The position numbers and the translations under genes were made by a program. The notes under the pieces are model-generated. The model had not been told where the DNA came from. It ran no database searches and saw only the letters and a list, made by a program, of their open reading frames with translations. 10,213 nt of DNA from Methylomarinum sp050304855 (GTDB taxonomy: Bacteria; Pseudomonadota; Gammaproteobacteria; Methylococcales; Methylomonadaceae). The stretch spans positions 1-10,213 of the forward strand of contig JBNLEI010000329.1 of the NCBI GenBank assembly GCA_050304855.1, read 5' to 3'. Positions 1 through 6,890 of the stretch are shown here, piece by piece; within the stretch, counting starts at the first letter, position 1; each line of letters starts with the position of its first letter.

Positions 1-1
1 A

Positions 2-856
2 AAGCCGGCGGAAGAAGCGGCGGTGAAATTCGCTTACCGGATGCAGGGGTTGGGCGGTTCGTTGCTGATCTATGGGGACGATATCTCCGAGGAAGACAGC
101 GACGATGGCGAACCTTCGTACTTGAAAGCGACGTTGGATAACGTATCCATAGACGGTTGGGTGGTCATCGGCATGTTGGCGGTGATGATGATGGTCAGTT
201 GGATGGTGATGATCGGCAAAGGCGTTGTGTTGTCGAAAGTGCGAAAAGAGAATGCCAATTTTCTCGATGCATTCGAAAAGCTGGGTGTCGACGAAATGGA
301 AAAATTGAATCGGCCGGACAACGAGGACGATGAAGATGCCATGGAGTCGCCGCTGATGCTATCGTTGACCGGAGGCCATGAGAAGTTTCTGGGATCATCC
401 ATTTACCGGATTTATCATGCCGGTGTCGAGGAAATCAACCAACGTTTGCCGAAAGCGGTAGGGGCCGATGCCGCTAATCCGGTGATGAGCAGTCAATCGG
501 TGGAGGCGATTCGATCCAGTATGGATGCGGCGCTGGTCAGGGAAATGCAGCGTCTGAACTCGCAGATGGTATTGTTGACAATTGCTATCAGCGGCGGACC
601 TTTTCTAGGCCTGTTGGGAACCGTTTTAGGGGTTATGATCACTTTCGCGGCGATTGCCGTGCAGGGCGAAGTGAATGTTAATGCGATTGCTCCCGGTGTG
701 GCGGCAGCCTTGTCGACGACAGTCGCCGGCTTGTTGGTCGCTATTCCGGCACTGTTCGGCTACAACTATCTGGGTAGCCGCATCAAGGAAACCACAGCCG
801 ATATGTATGTGTTTGTCGACGAATTCGTTGCCAAACTAGCAGAGCGTTTCAGCTGA
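2..856 (+). CDS. exbB: ExbB/TolQ/MotA-family proton-channel protein, 5' end outside the window
   Basis: Inner-membrane proton-channel subunit that works with ExbD to energise the TonB-like protein downstream. The frame is open to the left edge. A GTG at 23 is the first possible start inside the window, but nothing resembling a ribosome site decides it, so I treat the gene as partial. Counted from that GTG (277 aa), there is an acidic stretch (residues 19-30) and a first membrane helix at about 46-68. A charged cytoplasmic region follows, then helix two at about 182-212 with the family motif GGPFLGLLGTVLGV, and helix three at about 220-248 with APGVAAALSTTVAGLLVAIP. This three-helix order is that of ExbB/TolQ. 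The residues ahead of helix one resemble the linker of large ExbB proteins that carry an N-terminal periplasmic DUF2341/LamG-like region; that is recalled similarity and the domain itself is not visible. The glutamate found in E. coli ExbB helix three (PGIAEAL) is alanine here. Confidence 0.9.
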   Translation, partial: KPAEEAAVKFAYRMQGLGGSLLIYGDDISEEDSDDGEPSYLKATLDNVSIDGWVVIGMLAVMMMVSWMVMIGKGVVLSKVRKENANFLDAFEKLGVDEMEKLNRPDNEDDEDAMESPLMLSLTGGHEKFLGSSIYRIYHAGVEEINQRLPKAVGADAANPVMSSQSVEAIRSSMDAALVREMQRLNSQMVLLTIAISGGPFLGLLGTVLGVMITFAAIAVQGEVNVNAIAPGVAAALSTTVAGLLVAIPALFGYNYLGSRIKETTADMYVFVDEFVAKLAERFS

Positions 857-938
857 ATATTATGTTTATACACCGGCCGAAATCAATAATGAGTGAGCTG
901 TTATAAGGGCCTCTCCAATCCATTTATCAGGTTGAATC

Positions 939-1343
939 ATGCGCTATAAAGAAGAAGTCGATACTTACGATGAAATCAATGTCACTCCGATGTTGGATTT
1001 GTCGTACGTGTTGTTGATCGTTTTTATCATCATGACGACGGCGGCGGTGCAAGGGATCACCGTCAATTTGCCCAAAGCCAGCAATACGCCGAGCTTATCC
1101 AAGCCGCAAACCAAAGCGATCACGATTCTGGCCGATGGCACCATTTTTTTGGATACCTACCCGGTAACGATGGAGCAATTGGAATCGACGCTGATGCAGT
1201 ACAAGGCAGTGAATCCCGCTTTGCCGGTCGTCATCAAGGGAGATGCGGGTGTCCAGTATCAAAACGTCGTGAGCGTGCTGGATTTGTTGGGGCGGCTTGA
1301 AATCACCCAAATCGGGCTGGTGACGCAGAAACTGGTCAAATAG
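939..1343 (+). CDS. exbD: ExbD/TolR-family biopolymer transport protein
   Basis: Partner of ExbB in the proton-driven motor that energises TonB. The 134-aa product has the usual family length and layout: a short cytoplasmic N-terminus, one membrane helix (about residues 19-40) and a periplasmic domain. The helix begins with the signature INVTPMLDLSYVLLIVFI, whose Asp20 corresponds to the proton-carrying aspartate of ExbD/TolR (Asp25 in E. coli ExbD). The ATG at 939 is preceded by an AGG with 7-nt spacing and places the signature at the expected distance from the N-terminus. It lies 82 nt after the ExbB-like gene and 9 nt before the TonB-like gene on the same strand, so the three are very likely co-transcribed. 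Family assignment is firm. Whether the module serves TonB-type import or another envelope task is not shown by this gene. Confidence 0.95.
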   Translation: MRYKEEVDTYDEINVTPMLDLSYVLLIVFIIMTTAAVQGITVNLPKASNTPSLSKPQTKAITILADGTIFLDTYPVTMEQLESTLMQYKAVNPALPVVIKGDAGVQYQNVVSVLDLLGRLEITQIGLVTQKLVK

Positions 1344-1352
1344 AAGCCGGCA

Positions 1353-2003
1353 ATGAGCGAGAGAAAACATTTTCGGGTGTATGTCCCGAGGATTATAGCT
1401 GCGATTCTGGTTATTGCGATCGTCTATGGCGTGGTGGGTTTTATAAAAAGTTATTTAGAAGATCGGCCGGAAAAAAAAGAAAGGAAAATTCAACCGATTA
1501 CCTTGTTGAAGCCGCCGCCACCGCCTCCGCCGCCTCCAAAACAGGAGCCTCCGCCGGAGCCGGAAATCGAGGAAAAAATCGAGGAGCCCGAACCTGAGCC
1601 TGAGAACCTGCCGGATGTCTCGGACGAGCCGCCGGCAGAGAGTTTGGGGTTGGACGCCGATGGCGGTGCCGGTTCCGACAATTTCGGTTTGGCGGCTCGT
1701 AAAGGCGGCCGTAGTTTATTGGCGGGAAACCCCAATGCCTGGTATGCCGGCATCGTCAAAAATGCCGTATTGGACGCGATGATGGATCGGGACGAGTTAA
1801 GGCGCCGAGCCTATTCCGCGTATATCAGTTTGTGGGTGGACGTGGACGGATCTGTGACGCGTTATCAGCTGAGCAGAAGCAGTGGAAACGAAAGGACCGA
1901 CGAAATTATTTTAGCGGTGCTGAAGAATTTGCATCGGATCGGCGATGCTCCGCCGGTCGGGATGAAACAACCGGTTAAATTAAAGATTACTTCAAGAATG
2001 TAA
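1353..2003 (+). CDS. tonB: TonB-family energy transducer with TonB_2/TolA-like C-terminus
   Basis: Periplasm-spanning protein expected to carry energy from ExbB/ExbD to an outer-membrane partner. The 216-aa product starts with a basic N-terminus and one uncleaved membrane helix (about residues 11-32). A basic stretch follows (38-46), then nine consecutive prolines (54-62), then an acidic Glu-Pro region (66-93), as in TonB spacers. The C-terminal domain (about 128-216) begins NAWYAGIVKNAV and contains LWVDVDGSVTRYQLSRSSGN. That pattern resembles the TonB_2 / TolA C-terminal type more than classical E. coli TonB, whose YP start and second-strand motif are missing. The gene starts 9 nt after exbD with a poor ribosome site and stops 4 nt before the porin start, so translation is probably coupled on both sides. 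TonB-family membership is well supported; the outer-membrane partner is unknown. Confidence 0.88.
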   Translation: MSERKHFRVYVPRIIAAILVIAIVYGVVGFIKSYLEDRPEKKERKIQPITLLKPPPPPPPPPKQEPPPEPEIEEKIEEPEPEPENLPDVSDEPPAESLGLDADGGAGSDNFGLAARKGGRSLLAGNPNAWYAGIVKNAVLDAMMDRDELRRRAYSAYISLWVDVDGSVTRYQLSRSSGNERTDEIILAVLKNLHRIGDAPPVGMKQPVKLKITSRM

Positions 2004-2007
2004 AACA

Positions 2008-3738
2008 ATGGGACAGATTAAATTCAAGAGTTTCGGAAAGTCGGTATTGGCCGTTGCTTTGATGTCGTTGACTACGGCGACTCAGGCCGGCGAAAAAGAG
2101 GAATTGCTGAAGCTACGTAATACCACGACCAATTTGATCAATTTACTGGTGAAACAAGGCGTGTTGAGCCAAGAAAATGCCGATCAAATGATCAAGCAAG
2201 CCGAACAGGATGCAGAGGCTCAGGTCAAAACGGCGACGACGGAAGAAAAAGTCGATCCGGATGTGGTCAGAGTACCTTATGTCCCGGAGTTCGTTCGCGA
2301 GCAGATTCGCGAACAGGTACGTGCGGATTTACGCGAGGACGTGGTGGCCGACGTAATGCAGGAGGCGAAGAACAAACAATGGGGTATTCCGGATGCGCTG
2401 CCGGAATGGACGCGACGATTCAAATTGTCCGGCGACATGCGTTTGCGTTATGAAAACGATCATTTTGCCGCGACCAATCTGGAAAATAGTTTGCTTCTGG
2501 CGAATTCCGAAAGAGTCAACGATTTTCTCGCCATCAATCAAAAAGGTGGCGGCATCCTCGATTCAGGCATAGACGGCCTGGAGAATATCAACCAGGATAG
2601 AGACCGTTTTCGCGCGCGTTTGCGTCTTGGTTTGGATGCCAAAATCACCGAAGGGCTGAATGCCGGAATTCGATTGGCTTCGGGGAATATGCGAAATCCG
2701 CTATCCACCAATCAGACCATGGGCAATACCGGTCAAAAATACGAGTTTGTCATCGACCGTGCTTTTCTGCGCTATAACGACTTCGATAGCGACGGATACA
2801 ACTGGATGACGTTGCAAGGGGGACGTATCGCCAATCCTTATGTATTTACCGACTTGGTTTGGGACCGGGATTTGAGCTTTGAAGGATTCGCTTCAACGTT
2901 TCGTTATAACTTGGCAGGCTCCGGTAGTTTGTATGACCAGGAAGACCAAAGTAAAAGTTTGTTTATGACGTTGGGAGCGTTTCCTCTGCAGGAGTTTGAA
3001 TTAAGTACGAAAGACAAATGGTTGTTGGGTGGTCAGATTGGAACGGAGCTGGAGTTTAATAACCAGGATAAATTGTCGCTTGCAGTGGCTTATTATAAAT
3101 ATTTGAATACCGAGGCAAGGCCCAGAAAACTGGGAAACCCTTCCCAATTATGTAGTACGCCCGATGCGGATAGCGACGCTTCCGTCCCTGAGTTTTTGCA
3201 AAAAGGCAACAGCATGACGCCGATTTGTTACGCAGGTGCATTGAATACGGCGAATCCAGAGAAATTCGGTTTAGCTTCGGAGTACGAAATTCTGAATATC
3301 AATGCGTCTTACGATTTTGCGATGTTTGCGCCTATACACCTTAAGTTGACCGCCGATTACGCGAAAAATTACGGCTTCGATAAGGAAGAAATTCAACGTC
3401 GTATCGGAGAAGGGACAATTTATAACAACCCCGATCTGGAAGATCGAACCGATGCCTGGCAGGTTCGCTTGGATCTTGGCTGGCCGACAACCTTGTTGCC
3501 GGGTAGATGGAACGCGCATGTGGCTTATAAATATATCGAAAGCGACGCCGTGTTGGATGCCTTCACCGATTCCAATTTCCATCTGGGCGGCACCAATGCC
3601 AAAGGCTGGTTGATCGGCGCGAATTACGGTGTTATGGAAAATGCATGGATGAGCGCGCGCTGGCTCAGTACCGATCAGATCGACGGGCCGAATGTCGGCA
3701 TCGACGTGCTGCTGATCGACTTCAATACACAATTCTGA
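2008..3738 (+). CDS. Putative outer-membrane porin (Porin_5 type)
   Basis: Outer-membrane beta-barrel likely forming a channel; substrate unknown. The 576-aa product has a Sec signal peptide with likely cleavage after Ala27 (ATQA|GE). A helical N-terminal segment (about 29-75) contains TNLINLLVKQGVLSQENADQ, typical of this porin family. Next come the conserved VRVPYVPEF (87-95), a charged helix (96-122) and GIPDALPEW (126-134), after which the barrel starts (about 138) with FKLSGDMRLRYE. The remainder alternates aromatic and polar residues as beta strands do, and the protein ends in Phe (DFNTQF), the usual signal for barrel assembly. Only two cysteines occur (382 and 407), both in one probable loop. 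The start sits 4 nt after the TonB-family stop with little ribosome-site sequence, suggesting coupling. There is no TonB box or plug domain, so it is not a TonB-dependent receptor. The family call rests on recalled motifs and is fairly sure. Confidence 0.87.
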   Translation: MGQIKFKSFGKSVLAVALMSLTTATQAGEKEELLKLRNTTTNLINLLVKQGVLSQENADQMIKQAEQDAEAQVKTATTEEKVDPDVVRVPYVPEFVREQIREQVRADLREDVVADVMQEAKNKQWGIPDALPEWTRRFKLSGDMRLRYENDHFAATNLENSLLLANSERVNDFLAINQKGGGILDSGIDGLENINQDRDRFRARLRLGLDAKITEGLNAGIRLASGNMRNPLSTNQTMGNTGQKYEFVIDRAFLRYNDFDSDGYNWMTLQGGRIANPYVFTDLVWDRDLSFEGFASTFRYNLAGSGSLYDQEDQSKSLFMTLGAFPLQEFELSTKDKWLLGGQIGTELEFNNQDKLSLAVAYYKYLNTEARPRKLGNPSQLCSTPDADSDASVPEFLQKGNSMTPICYAGALNTANPEKFGLASEYEILNINASYDFAMFAPIHLKLTADYAKNYGFDKEEIQRRIGEGTIYNNPDLEDRTDAWQVRLDLGWPTTLLPGRWNAHVAYKYIESDAVLDAFTDSNFHLGGTNAKGWLIGANYGVMENAWMSARWLSTDQIDGPNVGIDVLLIDFNTQF

Positions 3739-3754
3739 TGTTGCGGAGAATACT

Positions 3755-4378
3755 ATGTCCAAAAAAGCTTTGTCGATAGTTGTTATGTTTATTGTTGCCG
3801 TTCCGGTTTATGCCGGCGTACGCACAGCAACTGAAGGGGGTGGCGGACAAATGGTCGCCCGGTTGCAGGCGATGGTTCGGCAAGCCACGACCGAAAGGGA
3901 TGTCTTGAAAACGGAAAATGCGAAACTGAAGGCGGAACTGGAAGCCATGAAGAAAGATGTCTCGTCTCTGGAGTCTGAGAACGGCAAAATCAGTAAAAAA
4001 TTGGCCGGTCAGCAAAGTAGCAACCATCAGTTGCAGGCTCGTCAAGAACAGACCTATGCCAAGCTGGTTGAAGTGATTGAAAAGTATAAAACGCTGAATC
4101 AGCAAAAAAATCAATTGTCGACCGAGCTGAGCCAATTAAAGAGTCAGTATCAACAAACCAGCCAACAATTAGATCAATGCGGCGTGCACAACGGCAAGCT
4201 TATTTCAGCAGCCAATGAATTACTGGATCGTTATCAAAATAAAGGTACTTTTTCCGGACTGCTGCAGTCCGAGGGCATTTTACAATTTGAAAGCGTGGAA
4301 ATGGAAAACATCGTCCAGGAATATGAAGACAAAATCCGGGCGGAAGAATACCGGGAAACGGTCTCAATGCAAAATTGA
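3755..4378 (+). CDS. Secreted coiled-coil protein of unknown function
   Basis: A 207-aa protein with a cleavable signal peptide (likely cut after Ala20, VYA|GV), so it should act in the periplasm. After a Gly-rich linker (28-31), residues about 33-140 form a long coiled coil rich in Lys, Glu, Gln and Leu with few helix breakers. The C-terminal segment (about 142-196) is different: CGVHNGKLISAANELLDRYQ leads to GTFSGLLQSEGILQFESVEM and then a second acidic helix. I recall similar tails in small coiled-coil proteins sometimes labelled as DNA-repair or segregation ATPases; no ATP-binding motif is present here and the signal peptide argues against such a role. A clear ribosome site GGAG (3745-3748) lies 6 nt before the ATG. 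It follows the porin by 16 nt, so it probably belongs to the same operon. A role as periplasmic accessory to the ExbBD-TonB-porin set is inference from position only. Confidence 0.85.
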   Translation: MSKKALSIVVMFIVAVPVYAGVRTATEGGGGQMVARLQAMVRQATTERDVLKTENAKLKAELEAMKKDVSSLESENGKISKKLAGQQSSNHQLQARQEQTYAKLVEVIEKYKTLNQQKNQLSTELSQLKSQYQQTSQQLDQCGVHNGKLISAANELLDRYQNKGTFSGLLQSEGILQFESVEMENIVQEYEDKIRAEEYRETVSMQN

Positions 4379-4454
4379 TCGTCCAAGGATCCGATACCGG
4401 CGATTTTTCAGGTTATAGGGACATGTCAAGCAGATACGAAGGCGGCAGATTTTG
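4379..4454 (+). other. Short intergenic stretch ahead of the TPR lipoprotein gene
   Basis: This gap of 76 nt is, with the 82-nt gap after the ExbB-like gene, one of the two largest spacings in the plus-strand run, so a secondary promoter is possible. I see no convincing pair of promoter hexamers and no stem with a T-run that would end transcription after the coiled-coil gene. A GGCGG stretch (4441-4445) may serve as a weak ribosome site for the ATG at 4455. Confidence 0.35.
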
Positions 4455-6848
4455 ATGAAAAGACATAATTTACTTAACAAATTGAGTGTTGCATTAATTG
4501 CAGGTGGATTAATCGCCTGCGGCGGCGCGGAAGAACGCAAGGCGGAATATATGAATGAAGGACGACAGCTTTTTCAGGCTGGCGATTACGAAAAAGCCCA
4601 ACTGGCTTTTAAGAATGTATTACAGATCGACCCTAAGGACAGCGAAAGCCGCTATCAACTGGCTGAAACGTTTAGCAAGCAGGGAAAAGTAAAACAGGCT
4701 TTCGAACAATACAAAGCGGTGATGCAAAGCGATGAACGTCATACCATGTCCCGGGTCAGGGCCGGCCAGTTGTTTTTGCTGAACGGCCGATTGGAAGAAG
4801 CGAAACAGTTGGCCCGGGAGGCTATGGCTCTGGAACCCGACAATGTTGAGGTGATGGTGTTTCAGGCGGGTGTTTCTGCGGCAAATAATGACACCGATGC
4901 GGCTATTGTTACGGTCGAAAAAGCGTTGCAAAAGGAACCCGATTCAGCGACAGCGGCATTGATGCTCGCGTCGATTCACGCCAAAACGGGTAAGCTGGAA
5001 AAAGCAATCCAAATTTTGAAGCAGACAGTTGCTAAACAACCGGAGAATCAATCGATACATTTGATGCTGGCCAACTTGTTCGTTAAGAGCGAATTGAAAA
5101 GCGAAGCCGAAATCGAATTGAAAAAATTGATTGAATTGAAGCCGGACAATCCCTTGCATTATCAGCGCCTGGCGGCTTTTTATATCGGCGAGAAACGTTT
5201 GGATGATGCCGAACAGGTTCTTAGAAACAGTATTAAAAATATTGCCGACAACGAATCGCTCAAATTGGAGCTGATCGATTTTTTATGGAAGAAAAATAAC
5301 GTTGACGTCGCGATGGCTGAATTGTTGCCGATGATCGATCAGAGTCCTGACACTTATCCGTTGCAATTCAAATTAGCGGATCTTCAGCTGCGTAAAGGCG
5401 ATCTTGAAAGTGTGGAAACCACCCTGAAAAAAGTGATAGCCAAAGATAAGCTGGGGCCTTCAGGGATCAGAGCCCGTAATGCGCTGGCGCGTTTTTACGT
5501 AAGTAACAAAAACAATGATGCTGCGAAGGCTTTGATGCAAGAAGTGTTGGCGGAAAACCCCAGAGACGGCGAGGCGTTGACGCTAAGGGGGCAATTTGCC
5601 TTGGCCGAGCAAAAGATTCCGGAGGCGATTGCCGACTTCAGGGCGGTTTTGGTAGATCAACCGAATAACATTCAGGTGTTGAAGCTGTTGGCATCCTCGC
5701 ATATTGCCAATAACGATCTGGTATTGGCCAGGGAAAATATGGAAAAAGTCGTCGCGCAATTGCCTGGCGATACCGCCGCGAGACAAGATCTGGTCGAGCT
5801 CTTGTTCAGATCCGGTCAGCCGGCGCAAGCGGAACCGCATATTAGCGCTTTGTTGTCGGCGAATCCGAAAAATCTCAAAGCATTGGAATATTTGTTCAAA
5901 TACAGATTAGCTCAAAAGGATTGGAAAAAGGCTCAACAGATTACCGAAGTAATCAGGCAAGTATCCGACGATGATGCCTCGGGGTTTTATTTATCCGGGT
6001 TGGCTTATCAAGCCGAAGGAAAACTAGAACAGAGTATTTCTGCATTTAAGGAATCTTTGAAGCTAAAGTCCGATGCGATAGAACCGCTGACGCAATTGAT
6101 TAAAAGCTATCTGGCCTTGGATCAGGCGGAAAATGCCATCGCTCAGTTAAAAAAAACAATTAAGCAGGATCAGCAACATTTTGTTGCTTACAATCTGTTG
6201 GGCGAAGTTTACCTGTACGACAAGAAAACGGACGATGCCAAACAAGCATTCGAAAACGCCGTCCGAATCAAACCCGAATGGTTTAGCGTTTATCGAAATC
6301 TTGCCAGAGTGGCAATGTTGAAAAAGGACAAATCCGGCGCTATCAAAATTTTGCAAGAAGGTATCGATAAAACCGGTATGTCTCTGGAGTTGGTAAACGA
6401 TCTGGCCGGATTGTTACATCGCGACGGCAAGCACACGGAAGTATTGGAACTGTATGAGCAAAGCTACCGGAAGTATCCGAAATCCTTGCTTGCCGTCAAC
6501 AATCTGGCGAGCTATCTGTCAGATTTCAACGATACGCCAGCCAACCTCAATCGCGCTGCGGAATTGGCTGGTCCATTGGAAGATAGTAACAATCCGAATT
6601 TGCTCGATACGGCCGCTTGGATTGCTTACAAGCAAGGTAGTTACAACAAGGCACAACAGCTGTTGGAAAAAGCGATAGAAACGGGTTCTGTTCAGCCGGC
6701 GATAAGCTACCATCTGGGAATGGTTTATCACAAACAAGGCGACAACGATTCGGCCCGAAGTTTTCTGGAAAAAGCCGTGTCAGCGGACGTTGATTTCCAA
6801 GGGATTGAGCAGGCAAAAAAAGTGTTGCAAACCATTAAAAACGGTTAA
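4455..6848 (+). CDS. Large TPR-repeat lipoprotein, PEP-CTERM-system (PrsT-like) type
   Basis: The predicted product is a 797-aa lipid-anchored scaffold of tetratricopeptide repeats. I chose the ATG at 4455 over the adjacent in-frame TTG at 4452. From it, a short basic N-terminus and hydrophobic segment lead to the lipobox LIAC with Cys22; Gly23 at +2 argues for the outer membrane. Nearly all of the rest is TPR helices in about 34-residue units, from GRQLFQAGDYEKAQLAFKNV near the N-terminus to YHLGMVYHKQGDNDSARSFL near the end; I estimate around twenty. The lipobox followed by many TPRs resembles the TPR lipoproteins associated with exosortase/PEP-CTERM exopolysaccharide loci (PrsT), though those are usually somewhat longer. 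The next gene encodes a PEP-CTERM-like protein, which fits. It follows the coiled-coil gene on the same strand and may share its transcript. TPR lipoprotein is certain; the PrsT link is a moderate inference. Confidence 0.85.
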   Translation: MKRHNLLNKLSVALIAGGLIACGGAEERKAEYMNEGRQLFQAGDYEKAQLAFKNVLQIDPKDSESRYQLAETFSKQGKVKQAFEQYKAVMQSDERHTMSRVRAGQLFLLNGRLEEAKQLAREAMALEPDNVEVMVFQAGVSAANNDTDAAIVTVEKALQKEPDSATAALMLASIHAKTGKLEKAIQILKQTVAKQPENQSIHLMLANLFVKSELKSEAEIELKKLIELKPDNPLHYQRLAAFYIGEKRLDDAEQVLRNSIKNIADNESLKLELIDFLWKKNNVDVAMAELLPMIDQSPDTYPLQFKLADLQLRKGDLESVETTLKKVIAKDKLGPSGIRARNALARFYVSNKNNDAAKALMQEVLAENPRDGEALTLRGQFALAEQKIPEAIADFRAVLVDQPNNIQVLKLLASSHIANNDLVLARENMEKVVAQLPGDTAARQDLVELLFRSGQPAQAEPHISALLSANPKNLKALEYLFKYRLAQKDWKKAQQITEVIRQVSDDDASGFYLSGLAYQAEGKLEQSISAFKESLKLKSDAIEPLTQLIKSYLALDQAENAIAQLKKTIKQDQQHFVAYNLLGEVYLYDKKTDDAKQAFENAVRIKPEWFSVYRNLARVAMLKKDKSGAIKILQEGIDKTGMSLELVNDLAGLLHRDGKHTEVLELYEQSYRKYPKSLLAVNNLASYLSDFNDTPANLNRAAELAGPLEDSNNPNLLDTAAWIAYKQGSYNKAQQLLEKAIETGSVQPAISYHLGMVYHKQGDNDSARSFLEKAVSADVDFQGIEQAKKVLQTIKNG

Positions 6849-6877
6849 AGCGTTTAACAAAGAATTTAAACATTTAT

Positions 6878-6881
6878 GAGG
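6878..6881 (+). promoter_or_regulatory. Ribosome binding site that decides the start of the PEP-CTERM gene
   Basis: GAGG at 6878-6881 is 9 nt before the ATG at 6891. An earlier in-frame ATG at 6876 overlaps this site and has no ribosome site of its own, so 6891 is the better start. The resulting N-terminus is a standard signal peptide. Confidence 0.6.
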
Positions 6882-6890
6882 ATATGGGAA

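Noticed and set aside
857..938. Possible tiny reading frame or hairpin in the gap between the ExbB-like and exbD genes.
   Set aside because: Only a five-codon frame is present and no stable stem is visible.
1471..1478. Run of eight A in the TonB-family gene, a possible slippage or frameshift site.
   Set aside because: The gene is intact in frame on both sides, encoding Lys-Lys as expected next to the membrane helix, and no stimulating structure or useful alternative product is evident.
1512..1538. CCN triplet repeat.
   Set aside because: It simply encodes the nine-proline stretch of the TonB spacer.
2293..2314. 8-bp inverted repeat with a 6-nt loop in the porin gene.
   Set aside because: It falls in codons for the repeated Val-Arg-Glu-Gln motif, which explains the symmetry.
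4255..4271. 8-bp inverted repeat with a 1-nt centre in the coiled-coil gene.
   Set aside because: Inside coding sequence, too tight for a stable hairpin loop, and no T-run follows; likely chance.
4215..4418. Plus-strand frame overlapping the end of the coiled-coil gene.
   Set aside because: Shadow frame of a clear gene, with no ribosome site and an atypical composition.
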